DNA of 64,000 nucleotides, taken from NCBI GenBank assembly GCA_018815325.1, contig JAHIYE010000020.1, forward strand, positions 124,001 through 188,000, given 5' to 3'. This stretch comes from Gammaproteobacteria bacterium. GTDB taxonomy: Bacteria > Pseudomonadota > Gammaproteobacteria > Burkholderiales > Burkholderiaceae_C. The notes under the pieces were generated by a model that was not told the origin of the DNA, ran no database searches, and was given only the letters and a program-made list of their open reading frames with translations. Shown piece after piece: positions 27,692 through 37,945 of this stretch (the first letter of the stretch is position 1; each line of letters opens with the position of its first letter). The position numbers were made by a program, and so were the translations under genes.

Positions 27692-28225
27692 ATGGCCAAC
27701 CGCGAAGCACTCAGAGAACTCCAGAGTCGACTTGCCAGCCGCTTGCAGGCCGCAAGCACGGAGGGTGTTTCTGCTGCGTGGCTGGCCGTCAAAGCGGGTG
27801 GCGGCAACTACCTGTTTCCCCTGGCGCAGTCGGGAGAAATATTTCCCCTGGTCAATGTTCAGGACGTGCCTTATTCCCGCTCCTGGTTTCGCGGGGTGGT
27901 CAATTTACGTGGCGGCTTGTTCGGTGTGGTCGATCTGGCCGGATTCATTGACGAAGCAGGAACCCGCCAGGCTTTGTCTGATCAGGCGCTTGCGGAGTCT
28001 AGCGTGGTGACTTTGAATACCGCATTGGAGGTCAACTGTGCCCTGATGGTGGATGGTCTGGCTGGTTTGCGAAGCCGTGACGCTTTTTCTGGCACGGCTG
28101 CACCGGTTGAGGGTTCGCCTGCCTATTTTGGTCCCCGCTATACCGATCTTGAGGGCGAGTCATGGCAGGAAATCAACCTGCGCTCGCTGTCCCAGCTACC
28201 CCAATTCCTGAGCATCAGCGCTTGA
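27692..28225 (+). CDS. pilI: CheW-like adaptor PilI
   Basis: 177-residue CheW-domain coupling protein linking the receptor PilJ to the kinase ChpA. The CheW core includes NYLFPLAQSGEIFPL, then VPYSRSWFRGVVNLRGGLFG near 63-82, the typical RGxxNLRG-like receptor and kinase contact region, and INLRSLSQLPQFLSI at the C terminus. It sits 15 nt after pilH and 20 nt before pilJ, in the conserved operon order. Confidence 0.92.
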   Translation: MANREALRELQSRLASRLQAASTEGVSAAWLAVKAGGGNYLFPLAQSGEIFPLVNVQDVPYSRSWFRGVVNLRGGLFGVVDLAGFIDEAGTRQALSDQALAESSVVTLNTALEVNCALMVDGLAGLRSRDAFSGTAAPVEGSPAYFGPRYTDLEGESWQEINLRSLSQLPQFLSISA

Positions 28226-28245
28226 GTTTTTAAGTGAGGTTATCC

Positions 28246-30516
28246 ATGTCCGTCGTCGACAAACTGAAAAATCTGTTTACCAAAAAAAACGGCGATTCCG
28301 AACTGGACTCCAATCTGAGTCTGGGGACTCCTTATGCCACGGTAAATCCGACAGTTACCCAGGCCATGCCCCGGGCGCCAGAAGACGAAACAACCCCGGG
28401 ATCAGCGCTTTCAAACAAGCCCGATTCAGAGCGAGCCGACGGACAGGCCGAGCTTATTTCTGTACCTTTGCTGGGGCGCCGTACGGTGGTGCAGCATCAG
28501 CGGATGCTGTCCCTGCTGCTGGGTCTGGCCTTGGTAGTGCTGGCTTCGGTGACTTTCTACGCGCTGAGCCTGTCTGACAAGGTGGCTCAGCAACTGGGCG
28601 CGGCGGGGCAGTCGCTGATGCAGTCGCAACGGCTGGCCAAATCTGTCTCTCAGGCGCTGGTCGGTGGATCGCAGGCGTTTCCGGACGTGGCCGAAAGTGC
28701 CGGAGTCCTGTCTCGTACGGTGCGAGGCTTCAAGGGCGGAGATGCACAGCTGCGGCTTGAGCCACTGGATGAAAGTTACCAGGCAGAACTCGACAAGATC
28801 ACGCCGCTGGTGAACCGTGCTGAGAAAAATGCGAATATCGTTCTTGGGCAAAAGGAGATCCTGACCCAGGTGAGCGCGGCTTTACGCTTGATCAACCGGC
28901 AATCATCCGATTTGCTGGAGGTGGCCGAAACCGTGTCAGCGCTCAAGCTGCAGCAGAATGCGCCCGCTTCGGAAATTTCTGCAGCAGGCCAGTTGGTGAT
29001 GCTGACCCAGCGTATTGGCAAGTCTTCCAACGAGTTTCTGACTATCGAGGGCGTCAGCCCGGAGGCGGTGTTTCTGTTGGGCAAGGACTTGAACTCCTTC
29101 AAGGATATTGCGCAAGGGCTGCTCGACGGCAGTGCCGACTTGCGGCTTTCTGCCGCCAAGGATGCGCAGACGCGTGAGCAGCTCGATGCGCTGATCAAGC
29201 TCTACGAGCAGACGCGTAAACAGGCTGGCGCCATTCTGGGCAATCTGCAGGGGCTGGTTTCTGCGCGTGAAGCCCAGGCGGCCATCATTGCCGACAGCGA
29301 GCCTTTGCGCCGTGATCTGGAGGTCTTGCAGAGCAAGCTGTCTTCGCAGACGGGTCTGGGTACCACGGAGTTGACGGCACTGTTTGTGGCGGCTGTTTTT
29401 GCCTTGTTGTGTGCGGCCGGATTGTCTTATGTGCAATTGCAGGACAGCCGTGCGCGCCAGGTGCTGGCCGAGTCACAAAGGCTGGAAGCCGAGCGACAGG
29501 AGCATGAGGCCAAGCGGGTCAATGATGCCAATCAGGCAGCCATTTTGCGATTGATGAACGAATTGCAGTCTGTTGCGGAGGGAGACCTCACACAGGAGGC
29601 CACGGTGACCGAGGACATTACCGGTGCAATTGCCGACTCGGTGAACTACACGGTGGAAGAGCTGCGTTCCCTGGTGGGCAACGTGCAGAGCACGGTGGCC
29701 CGGGTAGCTCAGACCACCGCGAATGTTGATACGACCTCTACGGAGCTGCTGGCTGCCTCCAATGAGCAACTTCATGAGATTCGTGAAACCGGCCGCTCGG
29801 TGGTGGACATGGCGGGCCGAATCAACGAAGTATCGGTTCAGGCGCAGGAATCCGCGCTCGTGGCGCGCCAATCACTGCAAGCTGCCGAATCGGGTTTGCA
29901 GGCTGTGCAGAATGCTATCGGTGGCATGAACTCTATCCGTGACCAGATCCAGGAAACCTCCAAGCGGATCAAACGACTGGGTGAGTCGTCCCAGGAGATT
30001 GGCGAGATCACGGAACTGATTTCCGACATTACCGAACAAACCAACGTGCTGGCGCTTAACGCCGCCATCCAGGCCGCGTCTGCAGGTGAAGCCGGTCGAG
30101 GCTTCTCGGTGGTGGCGGAAGAGGTGCAGCGACTGGCTGAACGTTCTGCGGATGCGACACGTCAGATCTCGGCGCTGGTGAAGGCGATTCAGACCGATAC
30201 CCAGGATGCGGTAGGCGCCATGGAGCGTTCCACGCAGGGTGTGGTGGAGGGGGCCAAACTGTCTGACACGGCCGGTACCGCGCTGACCGAGATTGATCAG
30301 GTGTCGCGTCGCCTGGCCGAGCTTATTGAGCAGATTTCCAACTCCGCATCCAAGGAAGCTTCGCTGGCCAATGACGTCGCGAACAACATCCAGCATATTT
30401 TTGCCGTGACCGAGCAGACCGGTGAGGGCACCCGATCCACTGCTACGCAGGTGCGAGAGCTTTCTGCGATGGCGGAGGAATTGCGCCAATCTGTGGCCCG
30501 ATTCAAGATTGCCTGA
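28246..30516 (+). CDS. pilJ: Type IV pilus methyl-accepting chemoreceptor PilJ
   Basis: Membrane receptor that senses surface contact or pilin state and controls ChpA. 756 residues from ATG 28246 with AGTGAGGT upstream. A cytoplasmic N-terminal segment (about 80 residues) is followed by a first membrane helix (MLSLLLGLALVVLASVTFYA), two PilJ-type helical sensor modules (MQSQRLAKS and MLTQRIGKS repeats), a second helix (TALFVAAVFALLCAAGLSYV), a HAMP-like region and the MCP signalling hairpin. The hairpin tip is recognisable in ISDITEQTNVLALNAAIQAA. Confidence 0.94.
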   Translation: MSVVDKLKNLFTKKNGDSELDSNLSLGTPYATVNPTVTQAMPRAPEDETTPGSALSNKPDSERADGQAELISVPLLGRRTVVQHQRMLSLLLGLALVVLASVTFYALSLSDKVAQQLGAAGQSLMQSQRLAKSVSQALVGGSQAFPDVAESAGVLSRTVRGFKGGDAQLRLEPLDESYQAELDKITPLVNRAEKNANIVLGQKEILTQVSAALRLINRQSSDLLEVAETVSALKLQQNAPASEISAAGQLVMLTQRIGKSSNEFLTIEGVSPEAVFLLGKDLNSFKDIAQGLLDGSADLRLSAAKDAQTREQLDALIKLYEQTRKQAGAILGNLQGLVSAREAQAAIIADSEPLRRDLEVLQSKLSSQTGLGTTELTALFVAAVFALLCAAGLSYVQLQDSRARQVLAESQRLEAERQEHEAKRVNDANQAAILRLMNELQSVAEGDLTQEATVTEDITGAIADSVNYTVEELRSLVGNVQSTVARVAQTTANVDTTSTELLAASNEQLHEIRETGRSVVDMAGRINEVSVQAQESALVARQSLQAAESGLQAVQNAIGGMNSIRDQIQETSKRIKRLGESSQEIGEITELISDITEQTNVLALNAAIQAASAGEAGRGFSVVAEEVQRLAERSADATRQISALVKAIQTDTQDAVGAMERSTQGVVEGAKLSDTAGTALTEIDQVSRRLAELIEQISNSASKEASLANDVANNIQHIFAVTEQTGEGTRSTATQVRELSAMAEELRQSVARFKIA

Positions 30517-30560
30517 CCTGATTCCAACCGTTCTTGCCATTCGCAGGAGTGCACGATTAC

Positions 30561-33500
30561 ATGCAAGCCACAGCCGCTACCGACGAGAATTTGCAAGCCG
30601 TCAATGATCTGGGCCCCTTGGCCTGGGTGTTGGACGAGTTGCGCAAATCGCTGGACAGTGCGACCAAGGCCATGCGCCGGTTCGTGCGCGATGCAGAACT
30701 GGCGCGAGGCTCTGAGTTGGAGTCTCTCGATGCCAGCCAGTTACGCATTGCACGACAGCAGCTGCATCAGGCGGTAGGTGCCCTGGAGATGGTGGGGCTC
30801 AGTGCACCCGCCAAGGTGTTGCGTGCGATGGAGGAGTTGGCGCAGAAATTTGTCCAGCGGCCTGAACTATGCAGCGACGATGCCGCGAGCAAGGTCGAGC
30901 GTGCCAGCTTTGCGCTGACTGAATACCTGGAGGGCGTTCTCAAGGGGAAACCGGTTTCCTCTGTGGCCCTTTTTCCCCAGTACCGTGACGTGCTGGAGCA
31001 GGTCGGCAGCGATCGTATCCATCCGGCCGACCTCTGGGCCTTCGAGGGACGCTGGGTCGATGCGCCCTTGCCGCTGGCCAGTCAGGCCGCACCGTTGGCT
31101 TACGAGGCCGCTGTGCGTGCACGTGCTGACCAGGCCGTGCTCAAGTTTGTCAAGCGTGGCGAGCCCGGGGCGGCAGGTGTTTTGCGCGAAATCAGTCTCG
31201 GCTTTGCCGCAGCGCAGAGCAAACTGGAACCTCGGGTGTTCTGGAAGGTCAGCGCCGCATTCTTTGAGGCGCTGTCGCTGAAGCTTTGTCCGGCAGATAT
31301 TTATGCCAAGCGTGCAGCCTCGAGAGTGTTGCTGCAGTACACCACGATGGCACGCGGCGAATCCATGCCTTCGGATCGCCTGGTGCAGGATCTGCTTTTC
31401 TTCTGTGCACAGGCCGTGCCGGCCAAGCCCGGTGATGCGCCGATTCTGCACGCTGTGCGGCAGGCCTATGGGCTCTCCAATCAGCAGCCGGTGAATTATG
31501 AAACCCCGCAGTTTGGCCGCTTTGACCCGGCCTTGCTGGTGCAGGCGCGCAAGCGCATCGCTGCAGCCACGGAGACGTGGTCGTCGCTGGCTGGTGGTGA
31601 CGCCAACCGGCTCAGGGCGGCAGCGGACCAGTTCAGCCTGGTGTGTGACTCCATTGCCAAGCTCAATCCCGAAAGCGAGGCGCTTGCACGTGCCTTGACG
31701 CGTGCCGTCGATAGCACAGTGCGTTCGGCCCGCCCGCCCGCCACGCCGGTGGCGATGGAAGTGGCAACCGCGGTGTTGTATCTGGAAGCCGCTTATGAGG
31801 ACATGGACCTGATTGAGTCCCAGATGGCCGAGCGTAGTGTACGTTTGGCCAAGCGACTCGACCATGTGACCGAAGGCGGAGCACCTGAGCCACTGGAGGG
31901 GTGGATGGAGGATCTGTACCGCAAGGTCAGTGATCACCAGACCATGGGCAGTGTGGTGGATGAATTGCGCATCACCATGGGTGCCATTGAAGCTTCGCTC
32001 GACAAGTATTTCCGCAACCCAGAGGACACGGTGCCGCTGCACGAAGTGCCAAGCCAGCTGGCCCAGATGCGGGGTGTCTTCTCCGTGCTGGGGCTGGATC
32101 AGGCGGCGCTTGCGACGCTGCGCATGCGTGACACGGTCGAGAAATTCCTGTTGCGCGAGCCTGGGGCAGACCGCGATTCCAACACGGCGTTCGAGAAACT
32201 GGGCAACAGTCTGGGAGCCCTTGGCTTTCTGATTGACATGCTCGGCTACCAGCGCACGCTGGCCAAAAATCTGTTTGTGTATGACGAGGTGCTGGGTGAA
32301 TTCCGACCTCTCATGGGGCGTGAAAAAACGGCTACGGCCGAGCACCTACCAATGGACGCAGCGCCGCAGGCCAGTCCAGCCATGGAGCTGCCAGCTTTGG
32401 ACGGGGCCGCAGAGGCCGAGCCCGTATCCAGGCCATCAACGCCTGAAGTCGTGCCAGTGCAGCAGCAGGCTGACAACCCGGAAGGCGATGAGGATGATGC
32501 CGAGTTGCGCGAGATTTTTCTGGATGAGGCGCGCGAGGTGGTGTCAAACGGGCTGGAGGCAGTTGGGCAATTGGAGCTCACGCCGTCTGACCTGGGGGAA
32601 CAGACCACACTGCGTCGTGCCTTCCATACCCTCAAGGGCAGCTCTCGCATGGTGGCTCTCAATGCGTTTGGTGAAGCGGCGTGGGCCATGGAGCAGTTGC
32701 TCAATACCCGATTGGCCGAACAGCTGCCAGCATCCGGTGAGATGCTCAGCTTGTCATCCCAGGCGCTCAAGGGCTTTGGGCGATGGGTTGAGGATATCGC
32801 CCAATGTGCCGATGCGCACTGGGATGCCCAGGTATTCCGTGATGCAGCGGACAGCCTGCGTGTCGACAATGTGTTGAAGGCGCTGGTGCTTCCGGGTGAT
32901 GGGGAGCTTGCTGCAGAGTCAGCCGAGGAGTCCCTTGAAAAAGCCTTGATAGAAACAGCAGATGAGGTCGCTGAAGAGCCAGCTGAGAAACTCATATCCA
33001 CCGACAGTGCGGAGGCAACGCCCGATGTAGCTGAGCCTGTTGCCGAGCTTGGCGCGGAGGCGCCAGCGGTCGAAGCGCCCGAGTTGCCGGGCGAGGCAAA
33101 AACACTGAATGAGCCGATGGTCGAAGTCATCCCCGGGCAAGAGCTCCAGCCGGACGATACGCCACCGAGTCTCGACGATATCGATTTCGAGGACTACCTT
33201 GCCGCCGCGCCGGCCAAGCCCGACGAGGGGCGAGTGGACGAGCTTGTTTCAGCTACCGGCACGGACTTGCCCGAGATTGAATTGCCCGAGATCGAGCCAT
33301 CCATGGCCGAGCCCGAAGCTGATTCCAACCCCATGTCATCGAACGAAGCGCACGTGGCGGAGGAGGCGGAAGTTGAGGAGGACTTGCCTCAGCCAACGGA
33401 AGATCTTTCATTCATTGAAATTGATCTCGATGGCATTGCGCCCGAGGAAGAGCTTGCCGGGTCGCCGATGGAGTCAATTGAAGCCACAGACTCCGACAGG

Positions 33501-36383
33501 GATGAGCAGATCAAGGTCATCGGGTCCTTGCGCATCAGCATTCCGCTCTACAACGTGTATTTGAATGAAGCGGATGAATGGTCCCGCCGCTTGCTGACAG
33601 AGCTTACCGAATGGGGCATGGAGTTGCATCGCCCGGTGTTCGAGTCCACCGTGGCACTTGCACACTCGCTCGCGGGAAGCTCATCCACGGTCGGCTTTAG
33701 CGCCCTGTCAAAGATTGCGCGGGCGCTGGAGCATGCCCTGCAGCATGTGCACCTGAATGCCCACGTCAACCCTGATCACGTGGATGTCTTTATCCGTGCG
33801 GCCGAAGATATCCGGCATCTGCTGCATCAGTTTGCGGCTGGCTTTCTCAAGGACCCTGATGAGGCGGTGCTGGATGCGCTCAAGGCCATACTTGCCCTCC
33901 AATTCACGGCCTCTCCGGGTGACGAGAAATTGGTCGTTGAGGGAGGCGAGCATGCGGCATACGCATGGCCTGTGGCGGCAAATGAAGAGGCAGCCGCGCC
34001 GGTGCAGTCCATCAGTGCCAATGATGACGGTATTGATGTGCGGGACACCATCGATGACGATCTGTTCCCGATTTTTGAGGAAGAAGCGCTGGAGTTGTTG
34101 CCGCAACTCGGGAGTTCCTTGCGGAAGTGGACGGAGCAACCCGGCGATCTGACGGCTCGCGTGGAGGCGTTGCGCGTGCTGCACACACTCAAAGGCAGTG
34201 CGCGCCTGGCGGGTGCCATGCGTCTGGGCGAGATGGCGCACCATATGGAGTCCGAGATTGAACAACTCGGGACCCAGTTCTTGCAGGTCTCTCAGCTCGA
34301 ACCCCTGATGACGCGCTTTGATGCGTTGCAAACGATATTTGATGAACTGCGTGCCAGTCCGGCCACGCCGCTCGTAGGGATGGGTTTGGATGCGGACGAG
34401 GCTGTCGAGTCGGCGCCTGCTGCTAGCGCTGCACCCGTCGCGGTGAACAACACGGTGATGGCTTTTCCCGCCGCTGGCGAGATGCCGGGTGGAGGCACCC
34501 GTGCCGTGCCCAGGCAAACACCAGGCCAGTCGGTGCGGGTGCGGGCGCAGTTGCTGGACCGCCTGGTCAATCAGGCGGGTGAAGTGATGATCACACGCTC
34601 TCGCCTGGACGCCAGGCTGGGCCAGATGGACAGCTCGCTCAATGACCTGACGGTGAATCTGGATCGCCTGCGCAACCATCTTCGTGATATCGAGGTGCAG
34701 GCCGAGTCCCAGATGCAGTCCAGGATGGCGCTGGCCAAGGATTCGGCGCAAGGCTTCGATCCGCTTGAGTTTGACCGATTCACGCGCGTGCAGGAGCTCA
34801 CCCGCATGATGGCCGAGTCGGTCAATGACGTGGCCACGGTGCAGCGTAACCTGCAGAGAACCATGGAAGGCACAGAAGATGACCTGATTGCCCAGGGCCG
34901 CCAGGCGCGTGAACTGCAGCGGGATCTGTTGCGGACCCGCATGGTCGAGTTCGAAAGCATTTCCGAGCGACTTTATGGTGTGGTGCGCCAGGCCTCCAAG
35001 GATTCCGGCAAGCTCGTCAAGCTGGACATCACCGGTGGGTCGCTTGATATCGACCGCGGTGTGCTGGACCGGATGACACCCGCCTTCGAGCATCTGCTGC
35101 GCAATGCGATTGCACACGGCATCGAATCACCGGTCACGCGGGAAGAAGCTGGCAAGCCGCCGGCCGGCATGATCACCATCAGCCTGCATCAGGAAAGCAA
35201 CGACGTGTCGGTCGTTTTCAGCGACGATGGTGCGGGCCTCAACCTGAAACGCATCCGCGACAAGGCCTGGGCCAATGGGCTCGTTACCGCTGGCAGGCAA
35301 CTCAGCGATGCGCAAGTGGCTGATCTGATTTTCACGCCCGGCTTCTCGACGGCTGCCGAAGTGACCGAGCTCTCGGGGCGTGGCATCGGCATGGATGTGG
35401 TGCGCTCGGAGGTCAATGCACTCGGGGGCCGCATCGAGACTTCCACGGAGGCTGGCAAAGGCACACGTTTCAAGCTGGTGCTGCCGCTGACCACCGCCGT
35501 TACCCAGGTGGTGATGTTGCGTTCGGGGGGGCTCACCATGGGCGTGCCAGCCAACGTGGTCGAGATCGTGCGGCGTTTCACCGTGGCTGAGCTTGAGCAG
35601 GCCTATGCAAGCGGGACCGTGGAGTCTGCTGGCGAGCTTATTCCCTTCTTCTGGGCAGGCGCCTTGCTGCAGTCTTCGCCGCAGAGCCTGGAGATGCATG
35701 CCAAGACCGTGCCTGTCGTGATCTTCCGCAGCGCGGGGCAGCGGGTGGCTGCTCACGTTGACGAGGTGCTGGGCAACCAGGAGGTGGTGGTCAAGAACCT
35801 CGGGCCACAGCTTTCCCGTCTGCCGGGCTTGACCGGCATGTCAGTGCTCGCTTCTGGTGCTGTGGTGCTGGTGTACAACCTGGTGGCGCTGGCCTCCGTG
35901 TATGGTGACAAGGCCAGAGAGTTGAGGCTGGCCGCAGCCGAGATGAACGCCTCGTCCGGAACTGCCGGTGCTGTGGCGCCTTCTTTGTCCGCTGTTGTGA
36001 ACCAGCTGCCCCTGGTGCTGGTGGTGGATGACTCGATCACCGTGCGACGTGTCACGCAAAGGCTGTTGCGTCGTGAGGGCTACCGGGTGGTCACGGCGAG
36101 TGATGGCCTGCAGGCACTGGAACGCTTGCAGGAAGAGAAGCCCAGTCTGGTGCTTTCAGATATCGAGATGCCCCGAATGGACGGTTTCGATCTGACGCGC
36201 AACATCCGCGCTGACGAGAAGCTGCGTGATTTGCCCATCATCATGATCACCTCCCGCATTGCCGAGAAGCATCGCGAACATGCGCGCGAACTCGGTGTGA
36301 ACCATTACCTTGGCAAGCCGTATTCGGAAGACGAACTGATGCAACTGGTGCAACGTTATTGTTCTGCCGAAGTCGAGGCATAA
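30561..36383 (+). CDS. chpA: Hybrid chemotaxis histidine kinase ChpA (PilL)
   Basis: Very large CheA-type kinase of the Pil-Chp system, 1940 residues from ATG 30561. It has several histidine-phosphotransfer domains. Clear HPt boxes are H689 (FHTLKGSSRM), H1035 (AHSLAGSSSTVG) and H1208 (LHTLKGSARLAG); more degenerate units probably fill the first 600 residues. An acidic low-complexity linker (about 790-970) separates them. Then come the dimerisation and ATPase domains (NAIAHGIESPVTREEAGKP, SDDGAGLNL, LSGRGIGMDVVRSEV), a CheW domain, and a C-terminal receiver with D1867 in VLSDIEMPRMDG. It closes the pilG-H-I-J-chpA operon. Confidence 0.94.
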   Translation: MQATAATDENLQAVNDLGPLAWVLDELRKSLDSATKAMRRFVRDAELARGSELESLDASQLRIARQQLHQAVGALEMVGLSAPAKVLRAMEELAQKFVQRPELCSDDAASKVERASFALTEYLEGVLKGKPVSSVALFPQYRDVLEQVGSDRIHPADLWAFEGRWVDAPLPLASQAAPLAYEAAVRARADQAVLKFVKRGEPGAAGVLREISLGFAAAQSKLEPRVFWKVSAAFFEALSLKLCPADIYAKRAASRVLLQYTTMARGESMPSDRLVQDLLFFCAQAVPAKPGDAPILHAVRQAYGLSNQQPVNYETPQFGRFDPALLVQARKRIAAATETWSSLAGGDANRLRAAADQFSLVCDSIAKLNPESEALARALTRAVDSTVRSARPPATPVAMEVATAVLYLEAAYEDMDLIESQMAERSVRLAKRLDHVTEGGAPEPLEGWMEDLYRKVSDHQTMGSVVDELRITMGAIEASLDKYFRNPEDTVPLHEVPSQLAQMRGVFSVLGLDQAALATLRMRDTVEKFLLREPGADRDSNTAFEKLGNSLGALGFLIDMLGYQRTLAKNLFVYDEVLGEFRPLMGREKTATAEHLPMDAAPQASPAMELPALDGAAEAEPVSRPSTPEVVPVQQQADNPEGDEDDAELREIFLDEAREVVSNGLEAVGQLELTPSDLGEQTTLRRAFHTLKGSSRMVALNAFGEAAWAMEQLLNTRLAEQLPASGEMLSLSSQALKGFGRWVEDIAQCADAHWDAQVFRDAADSLRVDNVLKALVLPGDGELAAESAEESLEKALIETADEVAEEPAEKLISTDSAEATPDVAEPVAELGAEAPAVEAPELPGEAKTLNEPMVEVIPGQELQPDDTPPSLDDIDFEDYLAAAPAKPDEGRVDELVSATGTDLPEIELPEIEPSMAEPEADSNPMSSNEAHVAEEAEVEEDLPQPTEDLSFIEIDLDGIAPEEELAGSPMESIEATDSDRDEQIKVIGSLRISIPLYNVYLNEADEWSRRLLTELTEWGMELHRPVFESTVALAHSLAGSSSTVGFSALSKIARALEHALQHVHLNAHVNPDHVDVFIRAAEDIRHLLHQFAAGFLKDPDEAVLDALKAILALQFTASPGDEKLVVEGGEHAAYAWPVAANEEAAAPVQSISANDDGIDVRDTIDDDLFPIFEEEALELLPQLGSSLRKWTEQPGDLTARVEALRVLHTLKGSARLAGAMRLGEMAHHMESEIEQLGTQFLQVSQLEPLMTRFDALQTIFDELRASPATPLVGMGLDADEAVESAPAASAAPVAVNNTVMAFPAAGEMPGGGTRAVPRQTPGQSVRVRAQLLDRLVNQAGEVMITRSRLDARLGQMDSSLNDLTVNLDRLRNHLRDIEVQAESQMQSRMALAKDSAQGFDPLEFDRFTRVQELTRMMAESVNDVATVQRNLQRTMEGTEDDLIAQGRQARELQRDLLRTRMVEFESISERLYGVVRQASKDSGKLVKLDITGGSLDIDRGVLDRMTPAFEHLLRNAIAHGIESPVTREEAGKPPAGMITISLHQESNDVSVVFSDDGAGLNLKRIRDKAWANGLVTAGRQLSDAQVADLIFTPGFSTAAEVTELSGRGIGMDVVRSEVNALGGRIETSTEAGKGTRFKLVLPLTTAVTQVVMLRSGGLTMGVPANVVEIVRRFTVAELEQAYASGTVESAGELIPFFWAGALLQSSPQSLEMHAKTVPVVIFRSAGQRVAAHVDEVLGNQEVVVKNLGPQLSRLPGLTGMSVLASGAVVLVYNLVALASVYGDKARELRLAAAEMNASSGTAGAVAPSLSAVVNQLPLVLVVDDSITVRRVTQRLLRREGYRVVTASDGLQALERLQEEKPSLVLSDIEMPRMDGFDLTRNIRADEKLRDLPIIMITSRIAEKHREHARELGVNHYLGKPYSEDELMQLVQRYCSAEVEA

Positions 36384-36407
36384 AACCACCTTCAGCCCTT
36401 TACCGAT

Positions 36408-36446
36408 AAGCGCCTGATGCTATTTTTTCAATAGCATCAGGCGCTT
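36408..36446. repeat. Perfect 17-bp inverted repeat (dispersed repeat copy 5), likely bidirectional terminator
   Basis: The arm 36408-36424 (AAGCGCCTGATGCTATT) is perfectly complementary to 36430-36446, around TTTTC. It uses the GCTATT...AATAGC core of the dispersed repeat family. It lies between the convergent ends of chpA (25 bp after the stop) and phr (2 bp before its stop), an ideal place to end both transcripts. Confidence 0.75.
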
Positions 36447-36448
36447 GC

Positions 36449-37924
36449 TCATTGGCCGGCGGATTTTTTCACCACGGCATAGCGCTGCAGCGTGCGCGCA
36501 CGGGCCTCGTCATGCATCACGACGGGTTGCGGGTAGTCCTTGCCGAGCACCATGCCAGCGGCCTGCAGTTCCAGTGGCTTGGCCAGCCAGGGCGCGTGAA
36601 TGGCGCTGTTGGGTAACGCGGCCAGTTGCGGCAGATAGCGCCGGATGAATTTGCCCTCCGGGTCGAATTTCTTGCTCTGGCTGACGGGGTTGAAAATCCG
36701 GAAGTAAGGCTGCGCATCGCAGCCGCTCGAACTCACCCATTGCCAGCCGCCATTGTTGGCCGAGAGGTCGTAATCGAGCAGGTGCTCGGCAAAATAGCGT
36801 TCCCCCCAGCGCCAGTCAATGCCCAGGTCTTTCACGAGAAAGCTGCCCGCGACCATGCGCAACCGGTTGTGCATATAGCCGGTTTGATTGATCTGCGCCA
36901 TGGCCGCATCCACGATCGGGTAGCCTGTATGGCCCTCGCACCAGGCGGCAAACAGCTTGTGGGCATGTGGCCCGTGTTCCCAGCGGATGGCGTCGTACTC
37001 GGGCTTGTAGCTACCCTGGGCGACATGGGGAAAGTTGGCCAGGATCTGGAAATAAAACTCGCGCCAGACCAGCTCGCTGAGCCAGATCGCCGCACCCGGG
37101 CTGCCGTGCAGGGTGCGCTGTAGTGCGATGGCCACAAGGCGGCGTATTGATACCGTACCAAAGCGCAGGTGCACCCCGAGGTAGCTCGGCCCCTTGACGG
37201 CCGGAAAGTCGCGCGTCTGGTGGTACTGGTCCATGCGCTCAAAGAAATCTTCAAACATGCGCTGTCCGCCACTCGCACCCGGGAACAGGCGCAACTGCGC
37301 CAGGTTGGTGGGCTCAAAACCGATGTCTGCCAGCGTGGGAGGGGCCTGGCGCATGGAGCCCGGGCGCGGTGCGAGATGGGCCGCATACGGCTGCGCATCA
37401 TGGGCTGGCAGGTCGCTTTCCTGAACCCTGGCCAGCCAGTTTTTCTTGTAGGGTGTGAACACGCCATAGGGCGTGCCGGACTGGGTGAGGATTTCCCGGC
37501 CTTCGAAAACCACCTGGTCCTTGAGCAGGTGCAGACCGATGCCGTGGTCGGCCAGCGCGCCGCGCACCCGGGCGTCCCGCGCTATCGCCTGCGGTTCGTA
37601 GTCCCGGGCGGCAAAAACCGCATCGACCTTGAGCTCGCGCGCCAGCGCCACGATGGCTTCGCTGGCGACTGCATGGCGCACGATGAGTCCGCCATCGGGA
37701 TGACCCGCCAGCGCGCGCAGGCTGGCATCGAGCTCGTGCAGACAGGCCAGAATGAACTCGACACGCCGGTCCTGCCGGGGCAGGGCATCCAGGATGTCGC
37801 GGTCCAGCACGAACACACAGTGCACCTGCCCGCAGTGCCGCAAGGCCTCACAAAGTGCCGTGTTGTCATGGGTACGCAAATCACGCCGGAACCAGACCAG
37901 ACCGTTTTTGAACTGCTTTTGCAT
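36449..37924 (-). CDS. phr: Deoxyribodipyrimidine photolyase (class I CPD type)
   Basis: Blue-light DNA repair enzyme that splits cyclobutane pyrimidine dimers with FADH- and an antenna chromophore. 491 residues from ATG 37924. N-terminal antenna domain: GLVWFRRDLRTHDNTAL. C-terminal FAD domain: WLSELVWREFYFQI, the MHNRLRMVAGSFLVKD helix, and WQWVSSSGCDAQPYFRIFNP. The tryptophans of the electron-transfer chain appear to be present. The start lies 21 bp from the divergent yqgE, so promoters overlap. Downstream is a perfect inverted repeat shared with chpA. Confidence 0.95.
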   Translation of the reverse strand: MQKQFKNGLVWFRRDLRTHDNTALCEALRHCGQVHCVFVLDRDILDALPRQDRRVEFILACLHELDASLRALAGHPDGGLIVRHAVASEAIVALARELKVDAVFAARDYEPQAIARDARVRGALADHGIGLHLLKDQVVFEGREILTQSGTPYGVFTPYKKNWLARVQESDLPAHDAQPYAAHLAPRPGSMRQAPPTLADIGFEPTNLAQLRLFPGASGGQRMFEDFFERMDQYHQTRDFPAVKGPSYLGVHLRFGTVSIRRLVAIALQRTLHGSPGAAIWLSELVWREFYFQILANFPHVAQGSYKPEYDAIRWEHGPHAHKLFAAWCEGHTGYPIVDAAMAQINQTGYMHNRLRMVAGSFLVKDLGIDWRWGERYFAEHLLDYDLSANNGGWQWVSSSGCDAQPYFRIFNPVSQSKKFDPEGKFIRRYLPQLAALPNSAIHAPWLAKPLELQAAGMVLGKDYPQPVVMHDEARARTLQRYAVVKKSAGQ

Positions 37925-37945
37925 GATCACCGTTAAAATTGAGAC

